Of a stretch of 64,000 nt of DNA, positions 16,539 through 24,402 are shown one piece after another. The notes beneath the pieces are model-generated. The model had not been told where the DNA came from, searched no databases, and saw only the letters and a program-made list of their open reading frames with translations. This DNA is from an uncultured Alphaproteobacteria bacterium (GTDB taxonomy: Bacteria; Pseudomonadota; Alphaproteobacteria; Caulobacterales; Hyphomonadaceae): positions 1 to 64,000 of the forward strand of contig CAIKWZ010000042.1 of NCBI GenBank assembly GCA_903831255.1, read 5' to 3'. How positions within the stretch are numbered: position 1 is the first letter of the stretch; each line of letters begins with the position of its first letter. Made by a program: the position numbers and the translations under genes.

Positions 16539-18107
16539 TCACCCCGGAACCAGAGCCGCGATCAGCCGCGGGCCCCGTGTCTCCATGGCTCGCCGGAAAG
16601 CGTCGTCAAACGCCTCGGCCGTGGCCGCCTCCTCAGCGGGAACGCCCATGCCCTCCGCAAGCTTCACCCAATCGATCTCCGGTGCGTCGAGACTCAGCAT
16701 TCCCGACGCGGCCGGTCCAGGCGCGCCCGCGCCTGTTCGGGCAAGTTCGATCTTCAGAATCCGATAGGCGTGGTTGACGCACACGACGGTGACGATATCC
16801 AGCGCCTCCCGGGCCATCGTCCAGAGCGACTGGACCGTGTACATCCCGGCGCCATCACCGGTCAGACAGACTGTCTTCGCCTCGGGGCGAGCGATCGCCG
16901 CGCCGATGGCGACCGGCATGCCCTGACCGATCGCGCCGCCTGTCTGAGCCAGCCAGTCATGGCGCGCCGCCCCTGCGGTAGCGAGATAGACCGGAAGGCC
17001 CGCGGTCACGCCATCGTCAGATATCACGGCGTTCTCGGGCAAATGCCTCGCAATACTGGCGCCGATAGTGTGAGCGTTCAGCTTTCCCGAGGGCTGAGGG
17101 AGCTCTGAACGAACGGACGCTGGCGCAGCTGTATAAGCGCCGAGCGCATCGGCGAGACGCTCAAGTGTGTCCGCACTGTCCGTATCGGGGCCGCCAAGAT
17201 CAATGATCATCGCACCTTCAGGGGACAACACGCCTGGAGTGTTGGGATAGGCGAAGAAGGCGACAGGGGGCTTCGTGCCGCTGATCAGGAGGAGATCGAC
17301 CCCTGAAAGATCCTCGATAGCCGCTTCCGCGAAATAGGGCAGCCGTGACGGGGCAAAACGCCCCGCACCCCGGGCCTGTCTCCCGACAAAGGTGTCGCAA
17401 ATCACCCGTACGCCCGCCCCCTGCAGACGCGCAAGGGCCGGCAGACCCCCGTCCAGCAGCGCGGAACCGTTGACCAGCAGAGCGGGCTGCTTCGCCCTGC
17501 GAAGGGCGTCAGCCGCGCGGGCGATTGCGCTCTCCTCGACCCGATGCAGGGACGCAGGCGCACGGGGCGCGGCAAGGTGCGCTCCGCGGGTCCAGGCGAT
17601 ATCGGCCGGCAGGATAAGAGAAACCGGTCCGGGCGCAGGGCCGTAACTCTCGGCAAAGGCCTCGGCCGCGAGTTCGCCTGCATCCTCAAGCCGATCGGCG
17701 GATCGCAGCCAGCGCGAATTCGGGGCCGCGAGAGCGGCGATATCCGAAGCCAGCGGCGCGTCGAGGGAGCGATGACCGAGAGCATGGTCGCCGATCAGGT
17801 TGATCATCGGGGTAAAAGCGCGGCGCGCATTGTGAATGTTCGCCCCGCCATTGAGGTAGCCTGGCCCAAGGTGAAGGAGCGTGACCGCAGGGCGGCCGCT
17901 CACCCGTGCGAAACCGTCGGCAGCGCCGGTTGCCACCCCCTCGAAGAGACACAGCACCGACCGGATGTTCGGCTCACGGTCGAGCGCCGTCACAAGATGC
18001 ATCTCGCTGGTGCCGGGATTGGCGAAACATGCGGTCACGCCGCATGCGGCGAGAGTTCCAACAATCGCCTCGGCTCCCGTAAGCTCTCCCATGTCCGTTG
18101 CGCTCAC
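16539..18107 (-). CDS. thiamine diphosphate-dependent enzyme, acetolactate synthase large-subunit-like
   Basis: 522 residues with the three domains of the TPP decarboxylase/ALS superfamily. The catalytic Glu56 lies in LFEGVATGAADG (PYR domain), a central nucleotide-like domain covers about 190-320, and the PP domain carries the GDG...N metal/TPP motif (LTGDGAGMYTVQSL...VCVNHAY). It lacks the FAD-binding features I would expect of biosynthetic AHAS and no ilvN small subunit is adjacent, so it is probably a catabolic or specialised 2-keto acid enzyme of the group often labelled acetolactate synthase or benzoylformate decarboxylase-like. It starts at GTG 18107, with GGGAGGACGCT just upstream; an in-frame ATG at 18092 is the alternative. 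Confidence 0.8.
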   Translation of the reverse strand: MSATDMGELTGAEAIVGTLAACGVTACFANPGTSEMHLVTALDREPNIRSVLCLFEGVATGAADGFARVSGRPAVTLLHLGPGYLNGGANIHNARRAFTPMINLIGDHALGHRSLDAPLASDIAALAAPNSRWLRSADRLEDAGELAAEAFAESYGPAPGPVSLILPADIAWTRGAHLAAPRAPASLHRVEESAIARAADALRRAKQPALLVNGSALLDGGLPALARLQGAGVRVICDTFVGRQARGAGRFAPSRLPYFAEAAIEDLSGVDLLLISGTKPPVAFFAYPNTPGVLSPEGAMIIDLGGPDTDSADTLERLADALGAYTAAPASVRSELPQPSGKLNAHTIGASIARHLPENAVISDDGVTAGLPVYLATAGAARHDWLAQTGGAIGQGMPVAIGAAIARPEAKTVCLTGDGAGMYTVQSLWTMAREALDIVTVVCVNHAYRILKIELARTGAGAPGPAASGMLSLDAPEIDWVKLAEGMGVPAEEAATAEAFDDAFRRAMETRGPRLIAALVPG

Positions 18108-18301
18108 AGCGTCCTCCCGAAGTTGTTTCGAACGGTCGGGAGGGTATACGCCGTGGATCAGGGCGCAAGCGACCAGCAGAGAGCTCGCGAAGGGTGATGA
18201 TCGGCCCGGGTGCGAGGCGGTCCCGGCCCGCCTCTGCGCCTCAATCGTCTTTGCGGTTTACGAAACGAAGCAGGCTTGCCCGTAAGTCCCGCCAGACAAA
18301 A

Positions 18302-18328
18302 AAAGGGCGGCCTCATCGGCCGCCCTTT
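18302..18328 (-). terminator. intrinsic terminator of the 49-residue protein gene
   Basis: A perfect 11-bp stem AAAGGGCGGCC / GGCCGCCCTTT around a five-base loop. On the plus strand it is preceded by a run of A, so the minus-strand transcript has GC-rich hairpin followed by a U tract: a textbook terminator for leftward transcription, about 95 bases after the small gene at 18423-18572. Confidence 0.85.
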
Positions 18329-18422
18329 CCCATCACCCGCGCCCTTGCAGAGCGTCTCTTTTAAACTTTGAACCGCCGGATGATCCCTGCGTATCCTGCA
18401 CCTCCAGGATAAGACCGGACGA

Positions 18423-18572
18423 TCAGACGTCGAACTCGTCGCCGTACATATCCCCCATCAGGAACCCTTCAGCGGACGTGAACAGCTTGCAGACATAGAC
18501 CAGCACAGCCCCCACGATCACGCTCCAGTGAAGGGTCGGCGAACTGGCCGCTTCAACCATCATGTCCCACAT
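18423..18572 (-). CDS. 49-residue small membrane protein, unknown function
   Basis: The minus strand reads MWDMMVEAASSPTLHW..., then the hydrophobic stretch SVIVGAVLVYVCKLF (about 17-31), and an acidic tail ending MYGDEFDV. GAGGAGAG sits seven bases before the ATG, which is a strong ribosome-binding site, and a textbook terminator follows the stop. A single transmembrane helix with a short N-terminal segment and an acidic C-terminus is typical of small regulatory or stabilising membrane proteins. I recognise no family. The presence of a strong SD, one TM helix and a dedicated terminator together argue that it is real. Confidence 0.7.
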   Translation of the reverse strand: MWDMMVEAASSPTLHWSVIVGAVLVYVCKLFTSAEGFLMGDMYGDEFDV

Positions 18573-18774
18573 GTCCAGCTCTCCTCCCGCGGACTTGAGC
18601 TAGGTCTAACCTAAGGCGTTTAAGAAACCCTGACCCAAACCTTTCCAAGATATGACCTGAGACGATTTTGTGGAGCGATGACGACAGATTCCTGACGACT
18701 TCGCCTGATTTTCGTATCCGGCGGCGCTAAGGATCGTCCGCAGACGGTGAAGACTTGCGAGGGCCTGCCGAACA

Positions 18775-19476
18775 GTGGCAGTGGAAGAATGCCGCAAGAG
18801 GAAGGTGAAACCCTTGGCCAGCGCTCCGGGAAGCCGCACGCGACCGACACGGACCGCCCCAGGGGCTCCGCCGCGGGCGTGGCAGCGCATGCTCTCAGGA
18901 CGACGCCTCGACCTCCTCAATCCCTCGCCCCTCGATATTGAAATCGCGGACATCGCACACGGACTGGCGCGGGTGGCCCGATGGAACGGACAGACGAATG
19001 GCGATCATGCCTTTTCGGTCGCCCAGCATTCAGTTGTCGTTGAAAGCCTTCTGCCGGCGTTCTGGCCACGCGCGAACCTGTACGATCGTCTGGGCGCCCT
19101 GCTGCACGACGCGCCCGAATATGTGATCGGAGACATGATTTCTCCGTTCAAGACCGCACTTGGGGTGGATTACAGAAGATTCGAAGATCGCCTGTCTGGC
19201 GCCATTCGACTGCGCTTTGGCCTCGCGGCGGACATGTCGGCGGAAGCTCACCTCCGGATTAAAAAGGCTGACCGGGCTTCAGCCTACTACGAGGCGACCT
19301 CCCTCGCCGGTTTCAACCCGCATGAAGCGGTTGAGTTATTCGGCGCTCCGCCAGCCGGGCCCGTCCCCGACATGACGCCGCTCTCGCCGGTCGAGGCTCA
19401 ATCAGCCTTTCTCACACGATTTAATGAGTTGATGGGCGCCATCGACGCCGCAGGACAAGAAGGCTCACGGCCATGA
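18775..19476 (+). CDS. HD-domain phosphohydrolase (YfbR-like)
   Basis: 233 residues. The central RAWQRMLSGRRLDLLNPSPLDIEI and DIAHGLARVARWNG are typical of a family of HD hydrolases. Metal ligands: His85 (SVAQHS), His111-Asp112 (LLHDAPEY) and probably Asp120. Relatives such as YfbR hydrolyse nucleoside monophosphates; the substrate here is not known. Stop overlaps the next gene by four bases (ATGA), giving a three-gene operon with a phosphatase and NadQ. The start is uncertain: GTG at 18775 is used because the conserved RAWQRM segment precedes the first in-frame ATG. Confidence 0.75.
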   Translation: MAVEECRKRKVKPLASAPGSRTRPTRTAPGAPPRAWQRMLSGRRLDLLNPSPLDIEIADIAHGLARVARWNGQTNGDHAFSVAQHSVVVESLLPAFWPRANLYDRLGALLHDAPEYVIGDMISPFKTALGVDYRRFEDRLSGAIRLRFGLAADMSAEAHLRIKKADRASAYYEATSLAGFNPHEAVELFGAPPAGPVPDMTPLSPVEAQSAFLTRFNELMGAIDAAGQEGSRP

Positions 19477-20009
19477 CGATTTGGGTGTCCTCGCTCGCCA
19501 AAGTTCATGGCCTGGCGGAACGTCACGCTCCATCGATGATCGTGAGCCTGCTCAGCCCTTATGACGCCTTTCCGTCCTTCCCCGATCACGCGCCCGAGCG
19601 CCATCTCAAGGTGGCGGTCCATGATATCGCCTCGGATATCGGCGACTGGAAGGCGCCCGGTCGGAGCGATGCTGAGCAGCTGGTGAGGTTTCTTGAGGCC
19701 TGGGATCTGCAATCCCCCCTCCTCGTGCATTGCTGGGCCGGCATAAGCCGCTCCAGCGCGACGGCGTTTATCGCCGCCTGCCTTCACAATCCGGGCGTCG
19801 ACGAAGCGGATATCGCAAGGGCGGTTCGCACCGCTTCGCCGACCGCTTCTCCCAACGTTCGTCTGGTTGGACACGCAGACGACATCCTGGGACGTCAGGG
19901 GCGGATGTCCGCCGCCGTGACCTCTATCGGCAAAGGTCTGGCGGCCGAGGAGGCTCATCCTTTCTCCATTCCCTCAATCTTCTCCGATCCTTCGACCAGT
20001 CGTCCATGA
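19473..20009 (+). CDS. protein tyrosine phosphatase-like protein
   Basis: 178 residues with the phosphatase signature HCWAGISRSS (Cys87 nucleophile, Arg93), preceded by LLVHC strand features and an upstream Asp-rich loop (VHDIASDIGDW) that may supply the general acid. The protein is small, without extra domains, like dual-specificity phosphatases. It overlaps the HD gene by four bases and NadQ by four bases (20006-20009), so its expression is coupled to both. The physiological substrate is unknown; linkage to NadQ hints at a nucleotide or NAD-related role, which is inference. Confidence 0.8.
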   Translation: MTIWVSSLAKVHGLAERHAPSMIVSLLSPYDAFPSFPDHAPERHLKVAVHDIASDIGDWKAPGRSDAEQLVRFLEAWDLQSPLLVHCWAGISRSSATAFIAACLHNPGVDEADIARAVRTASPTASPNVRLVGHADDILGRQGRMSAAVTSIGKGLAAEEAHPFSIPSIFSDPSTSRP

Positions 20010-20953
20010 CCGCACCTCTCGCCGTCGGCCTCAATGCAGTCATCGTGGCGGCCGATACCGAAGCGCCCTACGCGCTGATCACGCAAAACGCCCACGGGAG
20101 CCCCGGCCTGCCCCACGGACGCTTTGATCCGGCAGGTCATCGAACCTTTGAACGCGCGCTTCGCGAATGGGTTCAGGCGCAGACGGGGTTTGAACTTGGC
20201 TATGTGGAACAGCTCTACACATTTGGAGATTACGGACGCGAGCTTCCCCAGGCGGACCTCGAAGACGCCCCCCCGAACGCGCGCCTGGTCTCCGTGGGCT
20301 ATCTGGGCCTGACGCCCGAACGCACTGATATTTCAGCTTTCCGGGCGGTCTGGCGGGACTGGTATCGTTTTTTTCCATGGGAAGACCATCGCAGGGGCCG
20401 GCCGACGCTGATCGCGGACGCGATCGAGCCGGCCCTCGAAGCCTGGGCGGGAACCGACGACCAGCGGATCGACCGGATGCGTCTCGCATTCGGCCTCCAC
20501 GGCCGCCCGTGGATCGAAGAAAACGCCCTTGAACGATATGAGCTCCTTTATGAAGCCGGCCTCGCCGGAGAAGCGGTGCGCGACCGCTCGGCGCTCGAGA
20601 GCGTCTCTGGGCCGTCGCCGTCGGTTTTCGGAGAGCCGATGATCTCAGACCATCGCCGGATACTCGCAACGGCGATCGGACGGCTTCGCGGCAAGATCAA
20701 GTATCGTCCGGTCGCCTTCGAGCTTACACCGGAGACCTTCACCCTGTCCGAACTGCAAAGGACGGTCGAAGCCCTCCTCGGCCAGCCTCTACACAAGCAG
20801 AACTTTCGCCGCGCCCTCGACCGCTCAGATCTGGTGGAAGGGCTCGGCCGGCAATCCACGACCACCGGCGGGCGCCCCGCAGAACTCTTTCGGTTCAGAC
20901 GCGAGACTGTACGTCGGGGCCTCGCTCTGGGCGTGCCCACCCCGCGCGCCTGA
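20006..20953 (+). CDS. nadQ: NadQ/NrtR-type transcriptional regulator of NAD synthesis
   Basis: 315 residues. The N-terminal part (about 1-150) has a Nudix fold (LNAVIVAADTEAPYALIT...) but the Nudix box region GRFDPAGHRTFERALREWVQAQTGFE lacks the catalytic glutamate pair, so it is a ligand sensor rather than a hydrolase. The C-terminal part (about 215-305) is the NrtR winged helix: GRLRGKIKYRPVAFELTPETFTLSELQRTVEALLGQPLHKQNFRRAL...RPAELFRF. Such regulators control nad genes in Alphaproteobacteria. It sits directly upstream of nadA, whose leader has two matching palindromes. The ATG at 20006 overlaps the phosphatase stop. Confidence 0.85.
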   Translation: MTAPLAVGLNAVIVAADTEAPYALITQNAHGSPGLPHGRFDPAGHRTFERALREWVQAQTGFELGYVEQLYTFGDYGRELPQADLEDAPPNARLVSVGYLGLTPERTDISAFRAVWRDWYRFFPWEDHRRGRPTLIADAIEPALEAWAGTDDQRIDRMRLAFGLHGRPWIEENALERYELLYEAGLAGEAVRDRSALESVSGPSPSVFGEPMISDHRRILATAIGRLRGKIKYRPVAFELTPETFTLSELQRTVEALLGQPLHKQNFRRALDRSDLVEGLGRQSTTTGGRPAELFRFRRETVRRGLALGVPTPRA

Positions 20954-21045
20954 GGGGCCGGTACGAACCTCATCCATGACACACAGATGGGAGCGATAAG
21001 CAGTCTGTCGGGCAGGCCTTGACGCCGACGGAGTTTTGTGGCGTG

Positions 21046-21066
21046 TTATGCTCATTATGAGTTTAA
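21046..21066. promoter_or_regulatory. predicted NadQ operator 1
   Basis: A 21-base imperfect palindrome: left arm TTATGCTCAT, right arm ATGAGTTTAA (inverted TTAAACTCAT), two mismatches. It lies 124 bases before the nadA ATG, just downstream of a TTGACG -35-like box at 21019-21024. Its sequence closely matches operator 2. Confidence 0.65.
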
Positions 21067-21104
21067 CAGGTGATCGGCTGTGCCGTCGCCTGCGGGAGAA
21101 GCGA

Positions 21105-21130
21105 GCCCCTCGCAGGTGGGGCGTTTTTTT
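21105..21130 (+). terminator. terminator or attenuator hairpin in the nadA leader
   Basis: GCCCC (21105-21109) pairs with GGGGC (21118-21122) and is followed by G then seven T. An alternative stem, CCTGCG (21089-21094) with CGCAGG (21111-21116), cannot form at the same time. It may simply end the NadQ operon, or act as a leader switch for transcripts starting near operator 1. Confidence 0.6.
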
Positions 21131-21139
21131 AGGCCCCAT

Positions 21140-21160
21140 TTATACTCAAATTGAGCATAA
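21140..21160. promoter_or_regulatory. predicted NadQ operator 2
   Basis: A 21-base palindrome with arms TTATACTCAA and TTGAGCATAA (inverted TTATGCTCAA), one mismatch around a central A. It lies 29 bases before the nadA start, a position suited to repression. The TATACT at 21141-21146 within it could be a -10 element. Confidence 0.7.
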
Positions 21161-21189
21161 TTGGCGCCTCAAGGCACGGAGACACGCTC

Positions 21190-22305
21190 ATGTCCCTGAT
21201 CCTCGGCACACGTCCGGACCGCCTCAATCCTTCCGATGAACGGGGCCTTGTTTACGATGACGCAGTGCGTCAGCGCACTGAGGCGCTCTATCCGCTTGTC
21301 CGCGATCTCGTGACCCCGATGGAATGGCCCGCTCTGGCGCCGCTGATCGACGGCGTCCGCAGGCTGAAGGCCGAACGCGGCGCCGTGATCCTCGCACACA
21401 ACTATATGACCCCTGACATTTTCCGGCTCATTGGCGACTTTCGCGGCGACAGCCTGCAGCTTGCGATGGAAGCAGCCGCGACCGACGCCCCGGTGATCGT
21501 CCAGGCCGGCGTTCATTTCATGGCGGAGACATCAAAGATTCTCTCCCCAGAGAAGACAGTTCTGATCCCCGACATGCGCGCAGGGTGCTCCCTCGCCGCC
21601 TCCATCACCGGCGCGGACGTGCGGCTGATCCGACAGGCCTGGCCCGGAGTGCCGATATGCACCTATGTCAACACGTCGGCCGAGGTGAAGGCGGAAAGCG
21701 ACATCACCTGCACATCCTCAAACGCCATTCAGGCGGCCGAGCACATCGCTCGCGAATGGGGGGTGAAGCGGGTGATCATGATCCCGGACGAGTTCCTCGC
21801 CCGGAACGTCGCGGCGAACACGGATCTCTCGATCATCGCCTGGCGCGGGCGCTGCGAGGTGCACGAAAGCTTCTCGGGGCGAGACATCGCCGAAATCCGG
21901 GCCGCCCATCCGGGGGTCACGATTCTCGCACATCCCGAGTGCCCGCCCGATGTGCTCGAAGAAGCCGACTTTGCAGGATCGACCTCTGCAATCGCGCACT
22001 TTGTGAGAGAGCGCTCGCCACGTAAGGTGGTGTTGCTCACCGAATGTTCGATGAGCGACAACATCGCCGCGGATAACCCCGGCGTGGAGTTCCTCAAGCC
22101 ATGCAACCTTTGCCCACACATGAAACGGATTACGGTCGCGAACATCTACGACGCGCTGCGCGACATGAAGCATGTCGTGGAGGTGGACGAGGACATCCGC
22201 ATCCGGGCGCAGCGCGCGATCGAGGCGATGCTGGCCCTGCCGCGTCCGACACGGCCGGCAACCTTTCTCAGAGGTCGCCCCCCGGTTCCCGTGGAACTGA
22301 TATGA
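21190..22305 (+). CDS. nadA: quinolinate synthase NadA
   Basis: 371 residues. Quinolinate synthase condenses iminoaspartate with dihydroxyacetone phosphate using a [4Fe-4S] cluster. The three conserved ligand cysteines are apparent as Cys133 (RAGCSLA), Cys222 (GRCEVHE) and Cys308 (CNLCPHM). Other signatures: AVILAHNYM, GDSLQLAMEA, NTSAEVKAESDITCTSSNA and LTECSMSDNI. The ATG at 21190 has GGAG at suitable distance; the upstream extension to 21151 lies inside operator 2. The stop overlaps the next gene's ATG (22302-22305). First enzyme gene of the NAD de novo operon. Confidence 0.96.
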   Translation: MSLILGTRPDRLNPSDERGLVYDDAVRQRTEALYPLVRDLVTPMEWPALAPLIDGVRRLKAERGAVILAHNYMTPDIFRLIGDFRGDSLQLAMEAAATDAPVIVQAGVHFMAETSKILSPEKTVLIPDMRAGCSLAASITGADVRLIRQAWPGVPICTYVNTSAEVKAESDITCTSSNAIQAAEHIAREWGVKRVIMIPDEFLARNVAANTDLSIIAWRGRCEVHESFSGRDIAEIRAAHPGVTILAHPECPPDVLEEADFAGSTSAIAHFVRERSPRKVVLLTECSMSDNIAADNPGVEFLKPCNLCPHMKRITVANIYDALRDMKHVVEVDEDIRIRAQRAIEAMLALPRPTRPATFLRGRPPVPVELI

Positions 22306-22820
22306 GACGGAGCCGCCCCCGCAGGGGCCTCGATCCGAGGCGCATTCTCAGAACCATCGCTCTCGCGGTCGGCCTGAGCGTCTCAGCCGCCGCGTTGTCG
22401 CCGGCGCTGGCTGCTGACGACATCGCCGGAGACTGGCTTTTCGACACCAGCAATTTCAATGGCGACTGCAAGATCAAGGGCTTCATGACCTTTCGTCCGA
22501 CAGGCCTGCGCAACACTTACACCTGCACCTTCGAATCCGAACAGATCTGCGGGAAGGACAGTTATGTGCAGTACATCAGAGTGCGCCAGTCCTGCACCGC
22601 TCAGCGCGTCGGCAGTCGGGTTGCGATCAAGAGCGAGGTGATCAAGGTCCTCGAGCACAAGCCCCCCCTGCCAGCGGGCGTTCCGGCCGAGAACGTCTAT
22701 CTCGCCGATAACTTCATCGTCTCCCTTTCCAAGAACCTGAAAGAGATGCTCGGCGGCCACTACGACGCCCAGCGTCAGCTGGCGGCGCGCTTCTGGCGCG
22801 ACATCGACCTCATTTCCTGA
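22302..22820 (+). CDS. secreted protein of unknown function within the nad operon
   Basis: 172 residues from the ATG overlapping the nadA stop. A basic n-region (RRSRPRRGLDPRRILR) and hydrophobic core (TIALAVGLSVSAAALS) end in a likely signal peptidase site at ALAADD. The mature part starts DIAGDWLFDTSNFNGDCKIKGFMTF and has four to five cysteines (GDCK, YTCT, QICG, QSCT) suited to disulfide bonds; a compact beta-rich fold is likely. I recognise no family. Translational coupling between nadA and nadB places it under the same control, though export makes a direct role in NAD synthesis unlikely. Confidence 0.7.
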   Translation: MRRSRPRRGLDPRRILRTIALAVGLSVSAAALSPALAADDIAGDWLFDTSNFNGDCKIKGFMTFRPTGLRNTYTCTFESEQICGKDSYVQYIRVRQSCTAQRVGSRVAIKSEVIKVLEHKPPLPAGVPAENVYLADNFIVSLSKNLKEMLGGHYDAQRQLAARFWRDIDLIS

Positions 22821-22863
22821 TCCGGACAGCCGTCATGCCCTTCCCCCGCCATATCGTTTCATC

Positions 22864-24402
22864 ATGACCGGAGAGCCGGACATCCTGATCTGCGGCGGCG
22901 GCCTCGCCGGGCTTTTCCTGGCCTTGCGCCTCGCGCCCCGGCGTTGCCGGCTGATCGCTCTCGCGCCTCTGGGCGAAGCCGCCGCAACCGCTTGGGCTCA
23001 GGGCGGCCTCGCCGCAGCTCTGGCGCAGGAGGATCATCCCTCCCGCCATGCGCGCGACACCGTCGCCGCCGGTGCGGGACTTGTCGACCCCATCGTCGCC
23101 AGACTGATCGCAGAGAGCGGACCCGATCGCGTGCGCGACCTCCTCGCCCTCGGGGTGCCGTTCGATCGAACAGCCGATGGGGAGCTGGCCCTGTCTCTGG
23201 AGGCCGCGCATTCATGCGCCCGGGTGGCCCGCGTGTCGGGGGATCTTGCCGGACGCGCGATCATCGAGGCGCTGATTTACGCCGCCGAGGCGGCCTCTCA
23301 CATTGAAATCCTCGCCCCTATGAAGGCGCTGAGCCTGCTTCAGGACGACGCTGGCCGAATCTGCGGCGTCCTCGCCCAGGCGCCGGGCGCTGAGCCGGTA
23401 TCCCTGCAGGCCGCCGAGACGGTTCTGTGCGCCGGCGGATCAGGCGGACTTTACTCCATCACCACCAACCCGCGCACTGCGCGGGGGGACGCGCTCGCCA
23501 TGGCCTACGACGCCGGAGCGCTGATCCTTGATCCGGAGTTTGTCCAGTTTCATCCCACGGCAATCGACATCGGCCGCGATCCGGCGCCGCTGGCCACCGA
23601 AGCGCTGCGCGGCGACGGCGCCCGTCTGATCCGCGCCTCAGGCCGACCGCTCATGGAGGGGATCGACGAACGCGGAGATCTCGCGCCTCGCGACATCCTC
23701 GCGCGCGCCATTCATTCCGCACGGTCTGAGGGTGAAAAGGTTTTTCTCGATTGCCGCACGACGGTCGGCTCTCATTTCCCGGAGAGGTTTCCGACCGTCT
23801 TTAAGTCCTGCATGAGCGCCGGCCTGGATCCCAGGATCGAACCCATCCCCGTCGCGCCGGCCATGCACTACCATATGGGCGGCGTTTCGTCTGATCTGTG
23901 GGGACGCTCCAGCCTGGAAGGGCTCTCAGTCTGCGGAGAGTGCGCCTCGACCGGCGCCCATGGCGCCAATCGTCTCGCCTCCAATTCCCTCCTTGAGGCG
24001 GTCGCCTTCGCAGAACGGATCGCGCAGCGCCTGAAGAACAGCGCCCTGAAACTGCCTGGCCCCGGACGCGCCTTCGCCCGGACGGAGCTTCCCTCAGTCG
24101 AACTCGAAACCCTTCGTCGGCGCATGTCCGCCGACGCTGGCGTCGTGCGGAATGAAGCAGGCCTGTCGAACACCCTGGACTGGATAGCGGACACGCAAAG
24201 GACGTCCGGTCACGCAACCGCCCTCACCGCCGCGCGGTTGATCGCCGAGGCGGCTCTCCATCGCCGGGAAAGTCGCGGCGGACACTTCCGAAGCGACCAT
24301 CCCGCCTCGACGACGCCGTTCCGGACCGCTGTGATCCGGGGGGCCGGGGGCGCGCCGATCATCAACCGTCTGCCTCAGACCGAGACCGGAGATTCCGCAT
24401 GA
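22864..24402 (+). CDS. nadB: L-aspartate oxidase NadB
   Basis: 512 residues. The FAD-binding motif GGGLAGLFLALRLA opens the protein; TAWAQGGLAAAL, EAAHSCARVARVSGD, GGSGGLYSITTNP, FVQFHPTA and YHMGGVSSDLWGRSSLEGLSVCGECASTGAHGANRLASNSLLEA follow in the order of NadB. It oxidises L-aspartate to iminoaspartate, the substrate of NadA. It stops four bases into nadC (ATGA), so the two are coupled. The C-terminal region (about 400-500) is the helical cap. Confidence 0.96.
   Translation: MTGEPDILICGGGLAGLFLALRLAPRRCRLIALAPLGEAAATAWAQGGLAAALAQEDHPSRHARDTVAAGAGLVDPIVARLIAESGPDRVRDLLALGVPFDRTADGELALSLEAAHSCARVARVSGDLAGRAIIEALIYAAEAASHIEILAPMKALSLLQDDAGRICGVLAQAPGAEPVSLQAAETVLCAGGSGGLYSITTNPRTARGDALAMAYDAGALILDPEFVQFHPTAIDIGRDPAPLATEALRGDGARLIRASGRPLMEGIDERGDLAPRDILARAIHSARSEGEKVFLDCRTTVGSHFPERFPTVFKSCMSAGLDPRIEPIPVAPAMHYHMGGVSSDLWGRSSLEGLSVCGECASTGAHGANRLASNSLLEAVAFAERIAQRLKNSALKLPGPGRAFARTELPSVELETLRRRMSADAGVVRNEAGLSNTLDWIADTQRTSGHATALTAARLIAEAALHRRESRGGHFRSDHPASTTPFRTAVIRGAGGAPIINRLPQTETGDSA

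Noticed and set aside
15422-16767. Long open frames across the tRNA-Leu region on both strands
   Set aside because: They read through the tRNA exons and group I intron and show no domain; they are artefacts of high G+C.
16539-18107. Calling the TPP enzyme ilvB
   Set aside because: No small subunit nearby and the sequence looks closer to catabolic ALS/benzoylformate-type enzymes, so no symbol is given.
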